Source: Myxococcales bacterium (GTDB taxonomy: Bacteria; Myxococcota_A; UBA9160; UBA4427). Taken from it: a stretch of 49,896 nt of DNA. The position numbers and the translations under genes are program-made. The notes below the pieces were generated by a model that was given only the letters and a program-made list of their open reading frames with translations, had not been told where the DNA came from and did not search any database. Positions 23,858-32,499 of this stretch are shown in pieces (positions within the stretch are counted from its first letter, which is position 1; the number at the start of each line of letters is the position of its first letter). The stretch lies in NCBI GenBank assembly GCA_012960035.1, contig DUBZ01000112.1, positions 23,548 to 73,443 on the forward strand, in the 5' to 3' direction.

Positions 23858-24298
23858 ATGGACATCGGCTCACTTCTTACGCAGTCCTCGCCAGAACTCA
23901 CCGACTTGGCGCTCCTCATTTTACGCGCATTTATCGGCGTCTGTTTCGTCGTGCACGGCCTCGGCAAGCTTGGCGTAGTGGGTACCGGGAACATGCAAGG
24001 CTTCGTCGAATGGCTCGAAAGTATGGACATCCCGATGCCCGCAGTTCAGGCCCGGATGGCGATGTTGTCCGAGATGATCGGCGGGACTGCGATTGCGGTC
24101 GGCTTCATGACTCGCCCCGCGTGTTTGCTTTTGATTGGGACGATGATCGTCGCAACCCGCCTCGGCCATAAAGGCGCTGGCTACTTGATCACCAACGAAC
24201 CGCCGGGCGCGGAGTACACGATCAACCTCGCTGCGATTTGTGCCGCGATCGCGCTGCTCGGACCGGGTGTGTATTCGATCGACGCGTTGATCTTCTAA
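23858..24298 (+). CDS. DoxX family membrane protein
   Basis: A 146-aa protein with four hydrophobic segments: LALLILRAFIGVCFVVHGLGKLG, AMLSEMIGGTAIAVGFMTRPA, LLLIGTMIVATRLG and INLAAICAAIALLGPG. FVVHGLGKL and the central EMIGG are the DoxX signature. The family includes quinone-linked oxidoreductase subunits, but most members have no assigned role. ATG 23858 gives the normal DoxX length; an upstream in-frame ATG (23780) would add a non-conserved polar stretch. GGAG lies about 10 nt before it. Confidence 0.82.
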   Translation: MDIGSLLTQSSPELTDLALLILRAFIGVCFVVHGLGKLGVVGTGNMQGFVEWLESMDIPMPAVQARMAMLSEMIGGTAIAVGFMTRPACLLLIGTMIVATRLGHKGAGYLITNEPPGAEYTINLAAICAAIALLGPGVYSIDALIF

Positions 24299-24357
24299 GC
24301 CTTTAGGGCGGCGAGCCACAACTCGTCACGCAAACATCGTCGTCCGCCATCGCCCCG

Positions 24358-24828
24358 CTAGATCGAAAGCCACACCGCCATGCCTTCGTGCGACGCGGTC
24401 CGCAGCAAGTACTGCAGCCCCGATAGCGTGTTCTGATACTCGCGGTTGTCGATGCGAATGCGATATTCGGTGTCCGCATCAGCGCCAACGACAAACTCAT
24501 GGGTGCCACCGTACGTCTTGCTGTCGGCCCGGTAAAATATCTGACGCACGGCTTCGAGTTGGCTCGGCGGAACCAACACGTCCATGCCAGTGCCGACACG
24601 GCCTTGGGTTTCGACTTTGTTCAGGTCCTCGATCACGCCATGCCCCATGAGGGCGTGGGTCGAATTAATCGACAGTGAGAGCTGCAGATCGTTGCAGACG
24701 CTTCCATCGTCACCGACGAAGACGAAACCAGCCGAGCCGGTCCGCAACGAGAGATCGGCGAGAGGCCGTTTGCCAACTTCAAGATCATTGATGTAGACGA
24801 TACTTTGGCTGCGATCTTTCATGTTCAT
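24358..24828 (-). CDS. Hypothetical protein, no family recognised
   Basis: A 156-aa soluble protein starting ATG-AAC-ATG (24828 or 24822), with no strong ribosome-binding site. It contains strand-rich stretches such as SAGFVFVGDDGSVCNDLQLS and HEFVVGADADTEYRIRIDNR, and no signal peptide or membrane segment. It is convergent with DoxX (59 nt) and divergent from the thiolase (123 nt). Codon use looks like its neighbours and the frame is long and clean, so it is probably a real gene. No function is inferred. Confidence 0.65.
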   Translation of the reverse strand: MNMKDRSQSIVYINDLEVGKRPLADLSLRTGSAGFVFVGDDGSVCNDLQLSLSINSTHALMGHGVIEDLNKVETQGRVGTGMDVLVPPSQLEAVRQIFYRADSKTYGGTHEFVVGADADTEYRIRIDNREYQNTLSGLQYLLRTASHEGMAVWLSI

Positions 24829-24951
24829 CCGGTTTCGTGCAAACCTGCACGGGCCCGGGCACGCTAACGAAATTGGCGCACCGAATCCTGCGACAGTCGG
24901 GGAACGCGTTATGCTGTTGCGCGCGAATGAAACCCTTTAGGAGCCCCCCTC

Positions 24952-26148
24952 ATGTCCCGAGAAGCAGTCATCGTCGATAGCAAGCGCACGGCCCTCGCCA
25001 AGGCAGGCCGCGGTTCCCTCAACATCACCGAACCGGTCGACTACCTGGCCCACACGATCCGCAGCGTTGTCGAAGGCAATGGAGCCGTTGATCCCATGGC
25101 GATCGAAGACGTGATCGTCGGCTGCGGGTTTCCTGAAGGTTGCCAAGGAATGAACACAGCTCGAGTCGCCGCGATGGCGGCGGGGCTCCCGAAGGAATCG
25201 GCCGCGACTACAGTCAATCGCTTCTGTTCATCGGGCTCGCAAGCCGTCATGATGGCCGCGCATTCGATCATCAACGAAGGCGCGGATGTCGCCATTGGCG
25301 CCGGCGTCGAAACCATCACGATGATGCAGGACGGCTCACAAAATACGTCTCGTCTCGCAAACGCAGCCGCGATGGAACGATTCCCGGGCCTCTACTTCCC
25401 AATGGGCATCACCGCAGAAATCGTTGCCGACCGATATAGCGTGAGCCGACAAGACCAGGACGCCTATGCGCTTCAGAGTCAGCAGCGATACGCCAAGGCG
25501 GTCGAAGCTGGACACATCGCCGAAGAGATCGCCCCGATGGCCGTGACCCGCAACGTAATCAAGAAGGAAAAAAATCCCTACGAAGAAGCGTTCACGCTTG
25601 AATTCGACGAATGCAACCGACCTTCGACAACTTTGGAAGGCCTTTCGAGCTTGAATCCAGTTTTCAAGAAGCCGGAAGAAGGTGGCACGGTAACCGCGGG
25701 CAATGCTTCCCAGCTCTCCGACGGAGCATCCGCAACGTTGATGATGTCCGCGGCGAAAGCAAACGAACTCGGCATTGAACCACTGGGCTATTACCGCGGC
25801 AGCGCGGTCGCGGGTTGTGGGCCCGAAGAAATGGGCATCGGACCGGTCTTTGCGGTGCCGAAGCTCTTGAAGCGACACGGACTCACAATGGCGGACATCG
25901 ACATTGTTGAACTCAACGAAGCGTTCGCATCGCAGCTGCTTTACTGCCAGCGCGAACTCGGCATCCCGAACGATGTTCTCAACCCGCAGGGTGGCTCGAT
26001 CTCGATCGGCCATCCCTTTGGGATGACAGGATCCCGCATGACGGGTTCTTTGCTCCGCCAACTCAAACGAGAAGGCAAGCGCTACGGCATCGTGACAATG
26101 TGCGTCGGCGGTGGGCAAGGCTTCGCGGCGTTGTTTGAAGCTGCATAG
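24952..26148 (+). CDS. Thiolase (acetyl-CoA C-acyltransferase)
   Basis: A 398-aa thiolase for the last step of beta-oxidation, cleaving 3-ketoacyl-CoA with CoA. The nucleophile is C92 in NRFCSSGSQA. NEAFA, GGSISIGHPFGMTGSR (His) and the C-terminal TMCVGGGQG (second Cys) complete the active site, so this is a catalytic thiolase and not an SCP2-type degenerate one. AGGAG lies about 9 nt before ATG 24952. The nitronate monooxygenase-like gene follows after 75 nt on the same strand. Confidence 0.92.
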   Translation: MSREAVIVDSKRTALAKAGRGSLNITEPVDYLAHTIRSVVEGNGAVDPMAIEDVIVGCGFPEGCQGMNTARVAAMAAGLPKESAATTVNRFCSSGSQAVMMAAHSIINEGADVAIGAGVETITMMQDGSQNTSRLANAAAMERFPGLYFPMGITAEIVADRYSVSRQDQDAYALQSQQRYAKAVEAGHIAEEIAPMAVTRNVIKKEKNPYEEAFTLEFDECNRPSTTLEGLSSLNPVFKKPEEGGTVTAGNASQLSDGASATLMMSAAKANELGIEPLGYYRGSAVAGCGPEEMGIGPVFAVPKLLKRHGLTMADIDIVELNEAFASQLLYCQRELGIPNDVLNPQGGSISIGHPFGMTGSRMTGSLLRQLKREGKRYGIVTMCVGGGQGFAALFEAA

Positions 26149-26223
26149 TTCGCGGCGGCATCGTCCGAAGTGCGGCGATTCACTTTCGTCGAGTTCAACC
26201 GTTTGAAGGAGCACGCCCTCAAC

Positions 26224-27165
26224 ATGAAGTTCAAAAATCGCGTCACCGATATGCTCGGAGTTTCCATCCCGATCGTCCAAGCCCCTATGGGTTGGATCGC
26301 ACGCTCGCCGCTGGCGTCGGCCGTGTCGAACGCGGGAGCGATGGGCATCATCGAAACCTCTTCGGGCGAACTCGACGCGATCAAGGATGAGATCCGCAAG
26401 ATGCGCGAGCTCACGGACAAGCCCTTCGGCGTAAACATCGCCCAGGCGTTCGTGCGCGACCCGGGCATCGCGCAGTTCGTCATCGACCAGGGCGTCAAGT
26501 TCGTGACAACCTCCGCGGGCAACCCGACCAAGTTCACTGCCGAACTCAAGGCGGCCGGAGTCACTGTGTTTCACGTTATCCCGACGCTGCGCGGCGCGCT
26601 GAAGGCCGTTGACGCTGGGGTGGACGGCCTGATCGTCGAGGGCGGCGAAGGGGGCGGATTCAAGAATCCGCGCGACGTGGCGTTGATGGTGCTGCTGCCT
26701 CTTGTTCGATCGAAGGTCTCGGTCCCGATCATCGCCGCGGGCGGCATGGTGTGCGGATCATCGATGGCTGCGGCATTCGCGCTCGGAGCGGAAGGAGTCC
26801 AGATGGGTACCCGAATGGTCTCGGCCCTCGAATCTCCGGTTCACGAAAACTGGAAGAACGCCATCGTCGAAGCCGACGAAACCGACACCGTCTTCTTGAA
26901 TCGCCATCACAGCCCGGGGCTTCGCGCCTTGCGCACCGGTCGTTCAGAAGAACTCGAACGCTTTGAAGGCAATGTCATGACCGAGTTCGGCAAAGACATC
27001 ATGGACTTGTACTTCGGCGGCAAGATGGAATCAGCGGTTGCCCTCACCGGACAGGTGGCCGGACGTATTGACTCCGTTCGACCCGTCGCCGACATCATCG
27101 CGGACGCGTCGAAAGAGTTCTTTGAAGTCATGGACCAGATGGCGAGCCGATACGTCGCGGGTTAG
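26224..27165 (+). CDS. Nitronate monooxygenase / FMN-dependent TIM-barrel oxidoreductase
   Basis: A 313-aa 2-nitropropane dioxygenase-like flavoprotein. IPIVQAPMGWIA, FGVNIAQAF, VEGGEGGGF, PIIAAGGM and GAEGVQMGTRM are the FMN-binding signature segments. Members oxidise nitronates or act as enoyl reductases (FabK-like). The position behind a thiolase makes an enoyl-CoA/enone reductase role possible, but sequence alone does not decide. ATG 26224 follows GAAGGAG by 12 nt; an in-frame upstream start at 26170 gives a non-conserved leader. Confidence 0.85.
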   Translation: MKFKNRVTDMLGVSIPIVQAPMGWIARSPLASAVSNAGAMGIIETSSGELDAIKDEIRKMRELTDKPFGVNIAQAFVRDPGIAQFVIDQGVKFVTTSAGNPTKFTAELKAAGVTVFHVIPTLRGALKAVDAGVDGLIVEGGEGGGFKNPRDVALMVLLPLVRSKVSVPIIAAGGMVCGSSMAAAFALGAEGVQMGTRMVSALESPVHENWKNAIVEADETDTVFLNRHHSPGLRALRTGRSEELERFEGNVMTEFGKDIMDLYFGGKMESAVALTGQVAGRIDSVRPVADIIADASKEFFEVMDQMASRYVAG

Positions 27166-27208
27166 CGGATCGCGCGTCCCCTACCGCTCCGGACCTTTGT
27201 CGCTCCGA

Positions 27209-28516
27209 CTACCCCTCGGCCATTTCCATTGTTGCACTTTCGATCGCTTCGATGGTGTAGTCGATATCTTCGTCGGTGTGGGCCGCTGAAACGAAGAACT
27301 TTTCGTGGCCCTTCACAATGCCGCGGTCGAGCAGTTTATCGATGAACTTGAGGTTCGTCCCCGCACTCGCCGCAAGGGACGACCGGTGATCGACGATTGA
27401 TGCGTCCGTGAACCACGGCTGGAACACTGTGCGCTCCCCAAGTACTTGTGCCGAGAGTCCTGCATTCGACAGCGCGTTCTCGAGTCCAGTTCGGAGTTTT
27501 AAGCCACGCTTTTCTACTGTTTCATAGAAACCCGGCTTCTTGAGTTCATTGATAATGGCTAGTGCCGCCCGACATGAGACAGGGTTGCCGCTGAACGTCC
27601 CGCTCAGTCTTGCCCAGTCACCCTTCAGGATTCGCATGGGCGATGCCATCTCCATAATTTCTTCTTTGCCACAGAGCACGCCAAACGGATGTCCACCCGA
27701 GATCGTCTTGCCCAGAGCGCAGAGGTCCGGCGTAACCCCGTAGTATTCCTGCGCGCCGCCGAACGCCAAGCGAAACCCCGTAACCACCTCGTCAAAGATC
27801 AGCGGGATCCCTAGTTGTGCCGTGACTTCGCGAAGCCCTTCGAGAAACCCTGGCGCCGGCGGGATGGTTCGGTTGAGCGGCTCAACGATGACACACGCCA
27901 GTTCTTCCGCATGTTGCTCGATGATCGACGTCGTCACTTCGAGGTTGTTGAAGGGTGCGATCAGGGTCTCATCTCGGACCGAGGCGGGGATGCCCGACGA
28001 ATCCGCGTGTGCCGAAGGAAACTCGAGAGGCTTCTGGGTCCACTGGGTGCTCATAAGCGCCGAGTCCCCCATGCCGTGATAAGCGCCTTCAAACTTCAAG
28101 ACCTTGTCGCGCTTGCGAAACGCGCGCGCAACTCGCATCGCAAAAAACGTCGCTTCACTGCCCGAATTGTGATAGCTCACGTTGTCCGCGCATGGAACCG
28201 CCTTCACGATTTCATCCGCCAACTCGATCGCGGCCTCACTCGTCATCAAGTACGAAGTGCCGTTGCGAAGCTGCTCTTCGGCCGCCTGCACAACCGCGGG
28301 ATGGGCGTGTCCGAGGAACATGGGTCCCGACCCCAGCAAGTAGTCAATGTACTCGTTGCCCGAGCAATCGGTGATGCGAGCGCCTTGGGCCTTCTCGATC
28401 ACCATCATGTAGTCCGGGTTGTACGACGCGTTGCGCACACCGACCGGCAATACGCGCCCACAGGTTTCGAGCAAATCTGCTTCGCGCTTCGTTCGTGCGT
28501 TCTTTTTAAACGTCAT
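27209..28516 (-). CDS. Class III aminotransferase, glutamate-1-semialdehyde aminomutase-like
   Basis: A 435-aa PLP enzyme. The cofactor lysine is K270 in LCALGKTISGGHPFG and D242 (FDEVVTGFR) binds the pyridine nitrogen. NSGSEATFFAMRVARAFR is the class III substrate/cofactor helix. Similarity to HemL is general; a chromosomal haem role is not indicated because no haem genes are nearby. It more likely transaminates or rearranges an amino or keto intermediate. ATG 28516 has AAGGCGG about 8 nt upstream. It is last in a three-gene unit: APH kinase, sulfotransferase, aminotransferase (gaps 41 and 34 nt). Confidence 0.85.
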   Translation of the reverse strand: MTFKKNARTKREADLLETCGRVLPVGVRNASYNPDYMMVIEKAQGARITDCSGNEYIDYLLGSGPMFLGHAHPAVVQAAEEQLRNGTSYLMTSEAAIELADEIVKAVPCADNVSYHNSGSEATFFAMRVARAFRKRDKVLKFEGAYHGMGDSALMSTQWTQKPLEFPSAHADSSGIPASVRDETLIAPFNNLEVTTSIIEQHAEELACVIVEPLNRTIPPAPGFLEGLREVTAQLGIPLIFDEVVTGFRLAFGGAQEYYGVTPDLCALGKTISGGHPFGVLCGKEEIMEMASPMRILKGDWARLSGTFSGNPVSCRAALAIINELKKPGFYETVEKRGLKLRTGLENALSNAGLSAQVLGERTVFQPWFTDASIVDHRSSLAASAGTNLKFIDKLLDRGIVKGHEKFFVSAAHTDEDIDYTIEAIESATMEMAEG

Positions 28517-28550
28517 GCTGTTTCCGCCTTGGCTTGGACTGGATCGGGAA

Positions 28551-29723
28551 TCAAGTTCGAACGTTGAAGTGGTTGATGTACGGTGCGAACCGCTCGAGCA
28601 TTTCTTCACGTGTCACACCGAGTGCCTGTTGCTGGTGCGCGTGTTTTCCGTGCTTCCCTTGCGGGTTGTCGTCTCGATGGCCCTCCATCGCGGCCTGGCA
28701 CTCGGGCAACCAATCCATGCCGAAGTGGCGATAGATCTTCTCCGCAGCGCCAACCGAATCCGCCATAAAATCATCGAAATGAAGATCGTAGAACTGCCCG
28801 GGGTCCATGGTCTTGCGAACTTCGATCGCGCGCTCCGCCGCGGTCGACCAAATATCGATTTGCTCATGAACAATGTCGTCGCGATCAATGTTGTCGGAGT
28901 TGATCCCGCGGAAGCCCGCCAGCAGACTCGCATACGAAGACATCACGTTTGAAGGGTCTCGATGCGTCCAGATCACACGAGCGTCGGGATACACTTCGAG
29001 GAATGACTTCAGGTGCTTCAAATGCACCGGGTATTTAAGCAACCACGGCATGCCCGGGCGCGACGACCCGATCAGCTGTAAGAGTTTTTTGTGGCGACGG
29101 TACGTCTCCACCATGCTCGTGTTCTCGTACCACTTGATGTAGTGCGGAACTTTGAGCGCGCCCTCCCAGTGGTCGTCGGTGAAGTTGTGCGCCATCAAGT
29201 GGCCGCCCTCTTCCGGCCAGTCGGGTGCCATGAAGTGAATCGACTTCAAACTCGGGTCCATCTTCCACATCATTTCGATCGAGCCCTTTGACTTCTGAAA
29301 GTCGGGGTGGGCTTCCCATTCCGCTTCCGGCGGGCGCGGCTGCGGGTGCTCTGCAAGCCAATAAGGCAATGCCTGGCGGTTGGGGTCGGAGGCGAGCAGG
29401 TAGTGGAGTGCTGTGCTGCCGGTTCGAATAAGCCCGGTAATGACGAGCGGCTTCTCGATCGGGTTCTCAAATATCGACGGATCGTCCTTAAACGCCTGCT
29501 CCGTTTTCAAGCGCCACGTCAACACGTGGATCAGCTTGAACCGGGTCGCAATCTTTCCAACTGGCGAAAGGTCGCACCCCTGGTCGAATTGCTCGAGCAA
29601 CACCTGCAGGCCCTTGTGATAATGAGTGTCACCAAAGTCTTCGAGCCCAGTGGCTTCACGCGCGATGTCGTGAAGGGGCTCAAACCAATCGACACATTTT
29701 TCGTATTCGTCCAATCGCTGCAC
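28551..29723 (-). CDS. Sulfotransferase family protein
   Basis: A 390-aa cytosolic-type sulfotransferase. The PAPS 5'-phosphosulfate loop is ITGLIRTGSTAL (from residue 95), and the 3'-phosphate site is THRDPSNVMSSYASL. These proteins transfer sulfate from PAPS to alcohols, amines, steroids or lipids; the acceptor is unknown. Similar Sulfotransfer_3 proteins are frequent beside acyl-CoA and steroid catabolism genes in actinobacteria and environmental proteobacteria. The start is GTG 29723 with GGAG 5 nt upstream. Middle gene of the APH-sulfotransferase-aminotransferase unit. Confidence 0.87.
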   Translation of the reverse strand: MQRLDEYEKCVDWFEPLHDIAREATGLEDFGDTHYHKGLQVLLEQFDQGCDLSPVGKIATRFKLIHVLTWRLKTEQAFKDDPSIFENPIEKPLVITGLIRTGSTALHYLLASDPNRQALPYWLAEHPQPRPPEAEWEAHPDFQKSKGSIEMMWKMDPSLKSIHFMAPDWPEEGGHLMAHNFTDDHWEGALKVPHYIKWYENTSMVETYRRHKKLLQLIGSSRPGMPWLLKYPVHLKHLKSFLEVYPDARVIWTHRDPSNVMSSYASLLAGFRGINSDNIDRDDIVHEQIDIWSTAAERAIEVRKTMDPGQFYDLHFDDFMADSVGAAEKIYRHFGMDWLPECQAAMEGHRDDNPQGKHGKHAHQQQALGVTREEMLERFAPYINHFNVRT

Positions 29724-29764
29724 AAGATCTCCTTTACGAGTCGGTCACACCGACTCCGTTCGTT

Positions 29765-30847
29765 TTACAAGGCGCCGATGTCTTCGAGTTGCTTGCGGTG
29801 CAAGTTCGACACGGGATTGTCTACTTCGAAGTTCACATCTTCTGGCATCACTTCGTAGTGCTTCATTTGTTTGGCCAAGCGGATCAGGATGACGGTAAAA
29901 CGCATCCCCGCCAAGACTTCGTAGTAAGCAACGTGGTCTGCACTCGCGCCGCTCTGCTCGACGTAGTAGTCAATGGTCTCTTCCCGCGTAAAGAAGCCCG
30001 GCAGCTTGGCAAGTCCATTGCCCTCGGTGTGGTAGCGGTCGAGGAAGAGCCCCCACCCCAAGTCCATCATCGGGTCGCCGAGCCGAGCCATCTCCCAGTC
30101 GATCACCGCGACGCCGTGCGGGCCCTGAAAGATCATGTTGCCAATGCGTGCGTCACCCCAAACCAAGCTCGGCTTCTCGGGTTCGGGCGGTCGATTCTCG
30201 TGAAGCCAGGTGAGCGCCGGCTCCACATACGGGTGCGCACCTTCACCATACGCCCAGCGATAGAAGTTGTCGTAAAAGGCAAGCTCTTGATCGAGCGGTG
30301 TCTTGCCTAACGCAGGCATCCGCAGGAAGTCGAGTTTTAACTCGACAGGATCAAGGCAGTGAATTTTGACAAGCGTGTCGAGGTATCCCTTCCACAAGAT
30401 CGTCTGGTCTGCCGCGTTCATTTCTTTGAGCCAGCCCTCGGCCGTAAACGGTGGGTTGTCGGCAGGACAAAGGCCATCGATCTTTTCCATCAGGTAGAAC
30501 GGATCGCCGATCACGCTCCCCGTCTTTTCTTCCCACAACATTTCGGGCACTGGAATCCCGCTGCCGTGCAACGCCTTCATCACGCCGTACTGCGCGGGCA
30601 GGTCGTATTCGGGAAAGAGCTGAAAACCGCTGGGCTTGATGCGCGCAACCAGACCCCGTTCAACGCTCTGGCCCGCGGTGCGATAGCCCAAGTTGAAGAT
30701 CAGTGTGTCACTTGAGAAGCCGGTGCCTCCCGGGCCGCCAATCTCACCGACCACAATGTCGGATGCGTCCGCGGGCAATACACTGGGAAACCAATCTACA
30801 AGCTGCGCACGTATCTGCTCGAGATCTTTGCCAACCGGGGGCGGCAT
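29765..30847 (-). CDS. APH-type phosphotransferase (ACAD10/11 kinase-domain-like)
   Basis: A 360-aa aminoglycoside-phosphotransferase-fold kinase. The catalytic loop is LVWGDARIGNMIF (D232), with Trp in place of the usual His of HGD, and the metal site is VIDWEMARLGDP (D250). GEIGGPGGTGFSSDTLIF near the N-terminus is the nucleotide loop. The closest functional analogue is the kinase part of ACAD10/ACAD11, which phosphorylates 4-hydroxyacyl-CoA before elimination; similar stand-alone proteins accompany bacterial ACADs. GGAG lies about 8 nt before ATG 30847. First gene of the unit, divergent from an SDR gene across 198 bp. Confidence 0.83.
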   Translation of the reverse strand: MPPPVGKDLEQIRAQLVDWFPSVLPADASDIVVGEIGGPGGTGFSSDTLIFNLGYRTAGQSVERGLVARIKPSGFQLFPEYDLPAQYGVMKALHGSGIPVPEMLWEEKTGSVIGDPFYLMEKIDGLCPADNPPFTAEGWLKEMNAADQTILWKGYLDTLVKIHCLDPVELKLDFLRMPALGKTPLDQELAFYDNFYRWAYGEGAHPYVEPALTWLHENRPPEPEKPSLVWGDARIGNMIFQGPHGVAVIDWEMARLGDPMMDLGWGLFLDRYHTEGNGLAKLPGFFTREETIDYYVEQSGASADHVAYYEVLAGMRFTVILIRLAKQMKHYEVMPEDVNFEVDNPVSNLHRKQLEDIGAL

Positions 30848-31045
30848 GGTGTTCGCTCCTATCCAACCTGGGGATTCGAAGGGAAGATTCTACTTCAATT
30901 TGACAAGCTGCCGGCGACTGTGCGAGACATCTTCCACAATATCGAGAACGCGAGCAGCGCAGGTCTGCGCGTTGTGGATCGCTCGGTACACGAACATGCG
31001 GCGCACCGCGCACACCCCCAGTCCACCCCAGCAAGGAGAAACACA

Positions 31046-31867
31046 ATGCAAGACTTCAAAGGAAAAATTGCCGTCGTCACGGGCGGTGCAAGTGGCATTG
31101 GTGAGGGCATGGCGCGGACGTTTGCCGCGGAAGGAATGCACGTCGTCGTGTCGGACATCGAAGGCGATCGCGCCGAAAGCGTCAGCGCATCCCTTCGAGA
31201 GACCGGCGCACGATCAATCGCGGTGCAGACCGACGTGACGGATCGCGACGCCGTCGAAGCACTGGCAGATAAGACCTACGCCGAATTCGGCGCGGCCCAC
31301 CTCGTCTGTAACAACGCGGGCGTGTGCGTCGGGGGCTCCGCCCACGAATCGAGTGACGCCGACTGGAGCTGGTTGTTCCGGGTCAATGTGAACGGTGTCA
31401 TTCACGGTTGCCAAGCCTTTATCCCGCGCATGATCGAACAAGGCGGAGACGCGCACATCGTCAACACCGCATCGATTGGTGGATTCCTACCCGGCGGCGA
31501 GATCCTAGGCGTCTATACCGCGACCAAGGCGTCGGTCGTGGGGATTACGGAGTCGTATGCCGACTCGATTAAGGCGCACGGGATCGGAATGTCGGTGTTG
31601 TGCCCGGCATTCGTCACGAGCAACTTGATCGAGGCCGAACGCAATCGCCCTGACGAATTTGGAAAACGTCCGGGCGGCCTTGAACCGATTCTAGGCGGCG
31701 GTTTCGAGACGGGGATGGACCCACTTACAGTTGGCAAGTGGGTCGTGCGCGCGGTCAAGGACGACCAGCGCTTCATCTTCACCCACCCCGAAATGCGTGA
31801 ACTCGTCGAAGGACACTTCGCCCAGGTGATGGAAGGCTTCGACTGGGCGGCAAAGCAAGAGATCTAA
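31046..31867 (+). CDS. SDR family oxidoreductase
   Basis: A 273-aa classical SDR: TGGASGIG (12-19), D37 after the second strand suggesting NAD preference, NNAGV (89-93), S143, and Y157/K161 in YTATKAS. The C-terminal part is longer than usual and resembles SDRs of steroid or hydroxyacyl degradation clusters. AAGGAG (31033) lies 7 nt before ATG 31046. It is divergent from the APH kinase and ends at a clear hairpin shared with the convergent GreA-like gene. Confidence 0.88.
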   Translation: MQDFKGKIAVVTGGASGIGEGMARTFAAEGMHVVVSDIEGDRAESVSASLRETGARSIAVQTDVTDRDAVEALADKTYAEFGAAHLVCNNAGVCVGGSAHESSDADWSWLFRVNVNGVIHGCQAFIPRMIEQGGDAHIVNTASIGGFLPGGEILGVYTATKASVVGITESYADSIKAHGIGMSVLCPAFVTSNLIEAERNRPDEFGKRPGGLEPILGGGFETGMDPLTVGKWVVRAVKDDQRFIFTHPEMRELVEGHFAQVMEGFDWAAKQEI

Positions 31868-31883
31868 AATAGGGTCGCAATTA

Positions 31884-31913
31884 GGGTCGGTAGATGAGGT
31901 CGTAAGACGACCC
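31884..31913. terminator. Bidirectional terminator-like hairpin
   Basis: GGTCGT-AAG-ACGACC (31898-31912) is a perfect 6-bp stem, nested in GGGTCG (31884-31889)/CGACCC (31908-31913) as an alternative stem. It sits in the 59-bp gap between the convergent SDR and GreA-like genes. There is no long T-run. Confidence 0.5.
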
Positions 31914-31926
31914 AACTTCGCGTTAG

Positions 31927-32445
31927 TTAGTAGACGTCGACGACGCTCCATTCGCGATCGTGGCCACCGACGACCACCTCGACTTCGTCTCCTGCCACCG
32001 ACCCCGTCAACGCGATCCCCACCGGTGACTTCGGCCCGATGACCGAGATGAAGCCGTCGCCGCCCGGGCCGCTGAGTTCTGTTCCGGCGCCGACGGGAAG
32101 CAGAAACAGCGTCCGCTCTTCCTGACCTTCATCGCCTTCAATGCTGACGTCGATCATCGCGCCGAGCGCGATTTTCGAGTTGGGCCCAAAGCGCTTGGTG
32201 CCCTGGCTCGCAAACAAGACCAGCGTTTCAAGTTCGCGTACAGCACGCTGTCGGCGTTTGCGATGACCGTTCGCCATGCGCCCGGGATCTACTGCAGCCT
32301 TCGCATCGTCTTTGTTGCGCGCTTGCTTGCGAACTTCGTCCGCCGCTTTCGCTGCATCCACTTCAGCCGCACGCGCAGAAGCGACGTCGCCCTGAAAGTG
32401 GCGCTTTAGCTCTTCGATAAAAAACGTCTTGCGATCTAAGGCCAT
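31927..32445 (-). CDS. GreA/GreB-like elongation factor family protein
   Basis: A 172-aa protein. The C-terminal half (about 95-165) fits the GreA/GreB C-terminal domain: FISVIGPKSPVGIALTGSVA followed by GDEVEVVVGG. The N-terminal half is a charged helical hairpin (residues about 8-75), as in the Gre coiled coil that enters the RNA polymerase secondary channel. Acidic residues D46, D47 and D53 lie near the turn and could be tip residues. Sequence in this half differs from GreA, and the arm around the tip is Lys/Arg rich. It follows two ACAD genes on the same strand (54 nt gap), which is unusual for a Gre factor. No strong ribosome-binding site. Confidence 0.7.
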   Translation of the reverse strand: MALDRKTFFIEELKRHFQGDVASARAAEVDAAKAADEVRKQARNKDDAKAAVDPGRMANGHRKRRQRAVRELETLVLFASQGTKRFGPNSKIALGAMIDVSIEGDEGQEERTLFLLPVGAGTELSGPGGDGFISVIGPKSPVGIALTGSVAGDEVEVVVGGHDREWSVVDVY

Positions 32446-32499
32446 GTCGGGCGCAGCTTAGTTCAACACCGCAAGCGATTCACGCGCACGTGCGGTCGG

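Noticed and set aside
25336..26574. 412-aa minus-strand ORF over the thiolase and NMO genes
   Set aside because: It spans two clear plus-strand enzymes, is rich in His, Arg and Cys with no domain, and has no ribosome-binding site.
27209..28516. Calling the aminotransferase hemL
   Set aside because: General class III resemblance only; no tetrapyrrole genes nearby and the neighbours are a sulfotransferase and an APH kinase.
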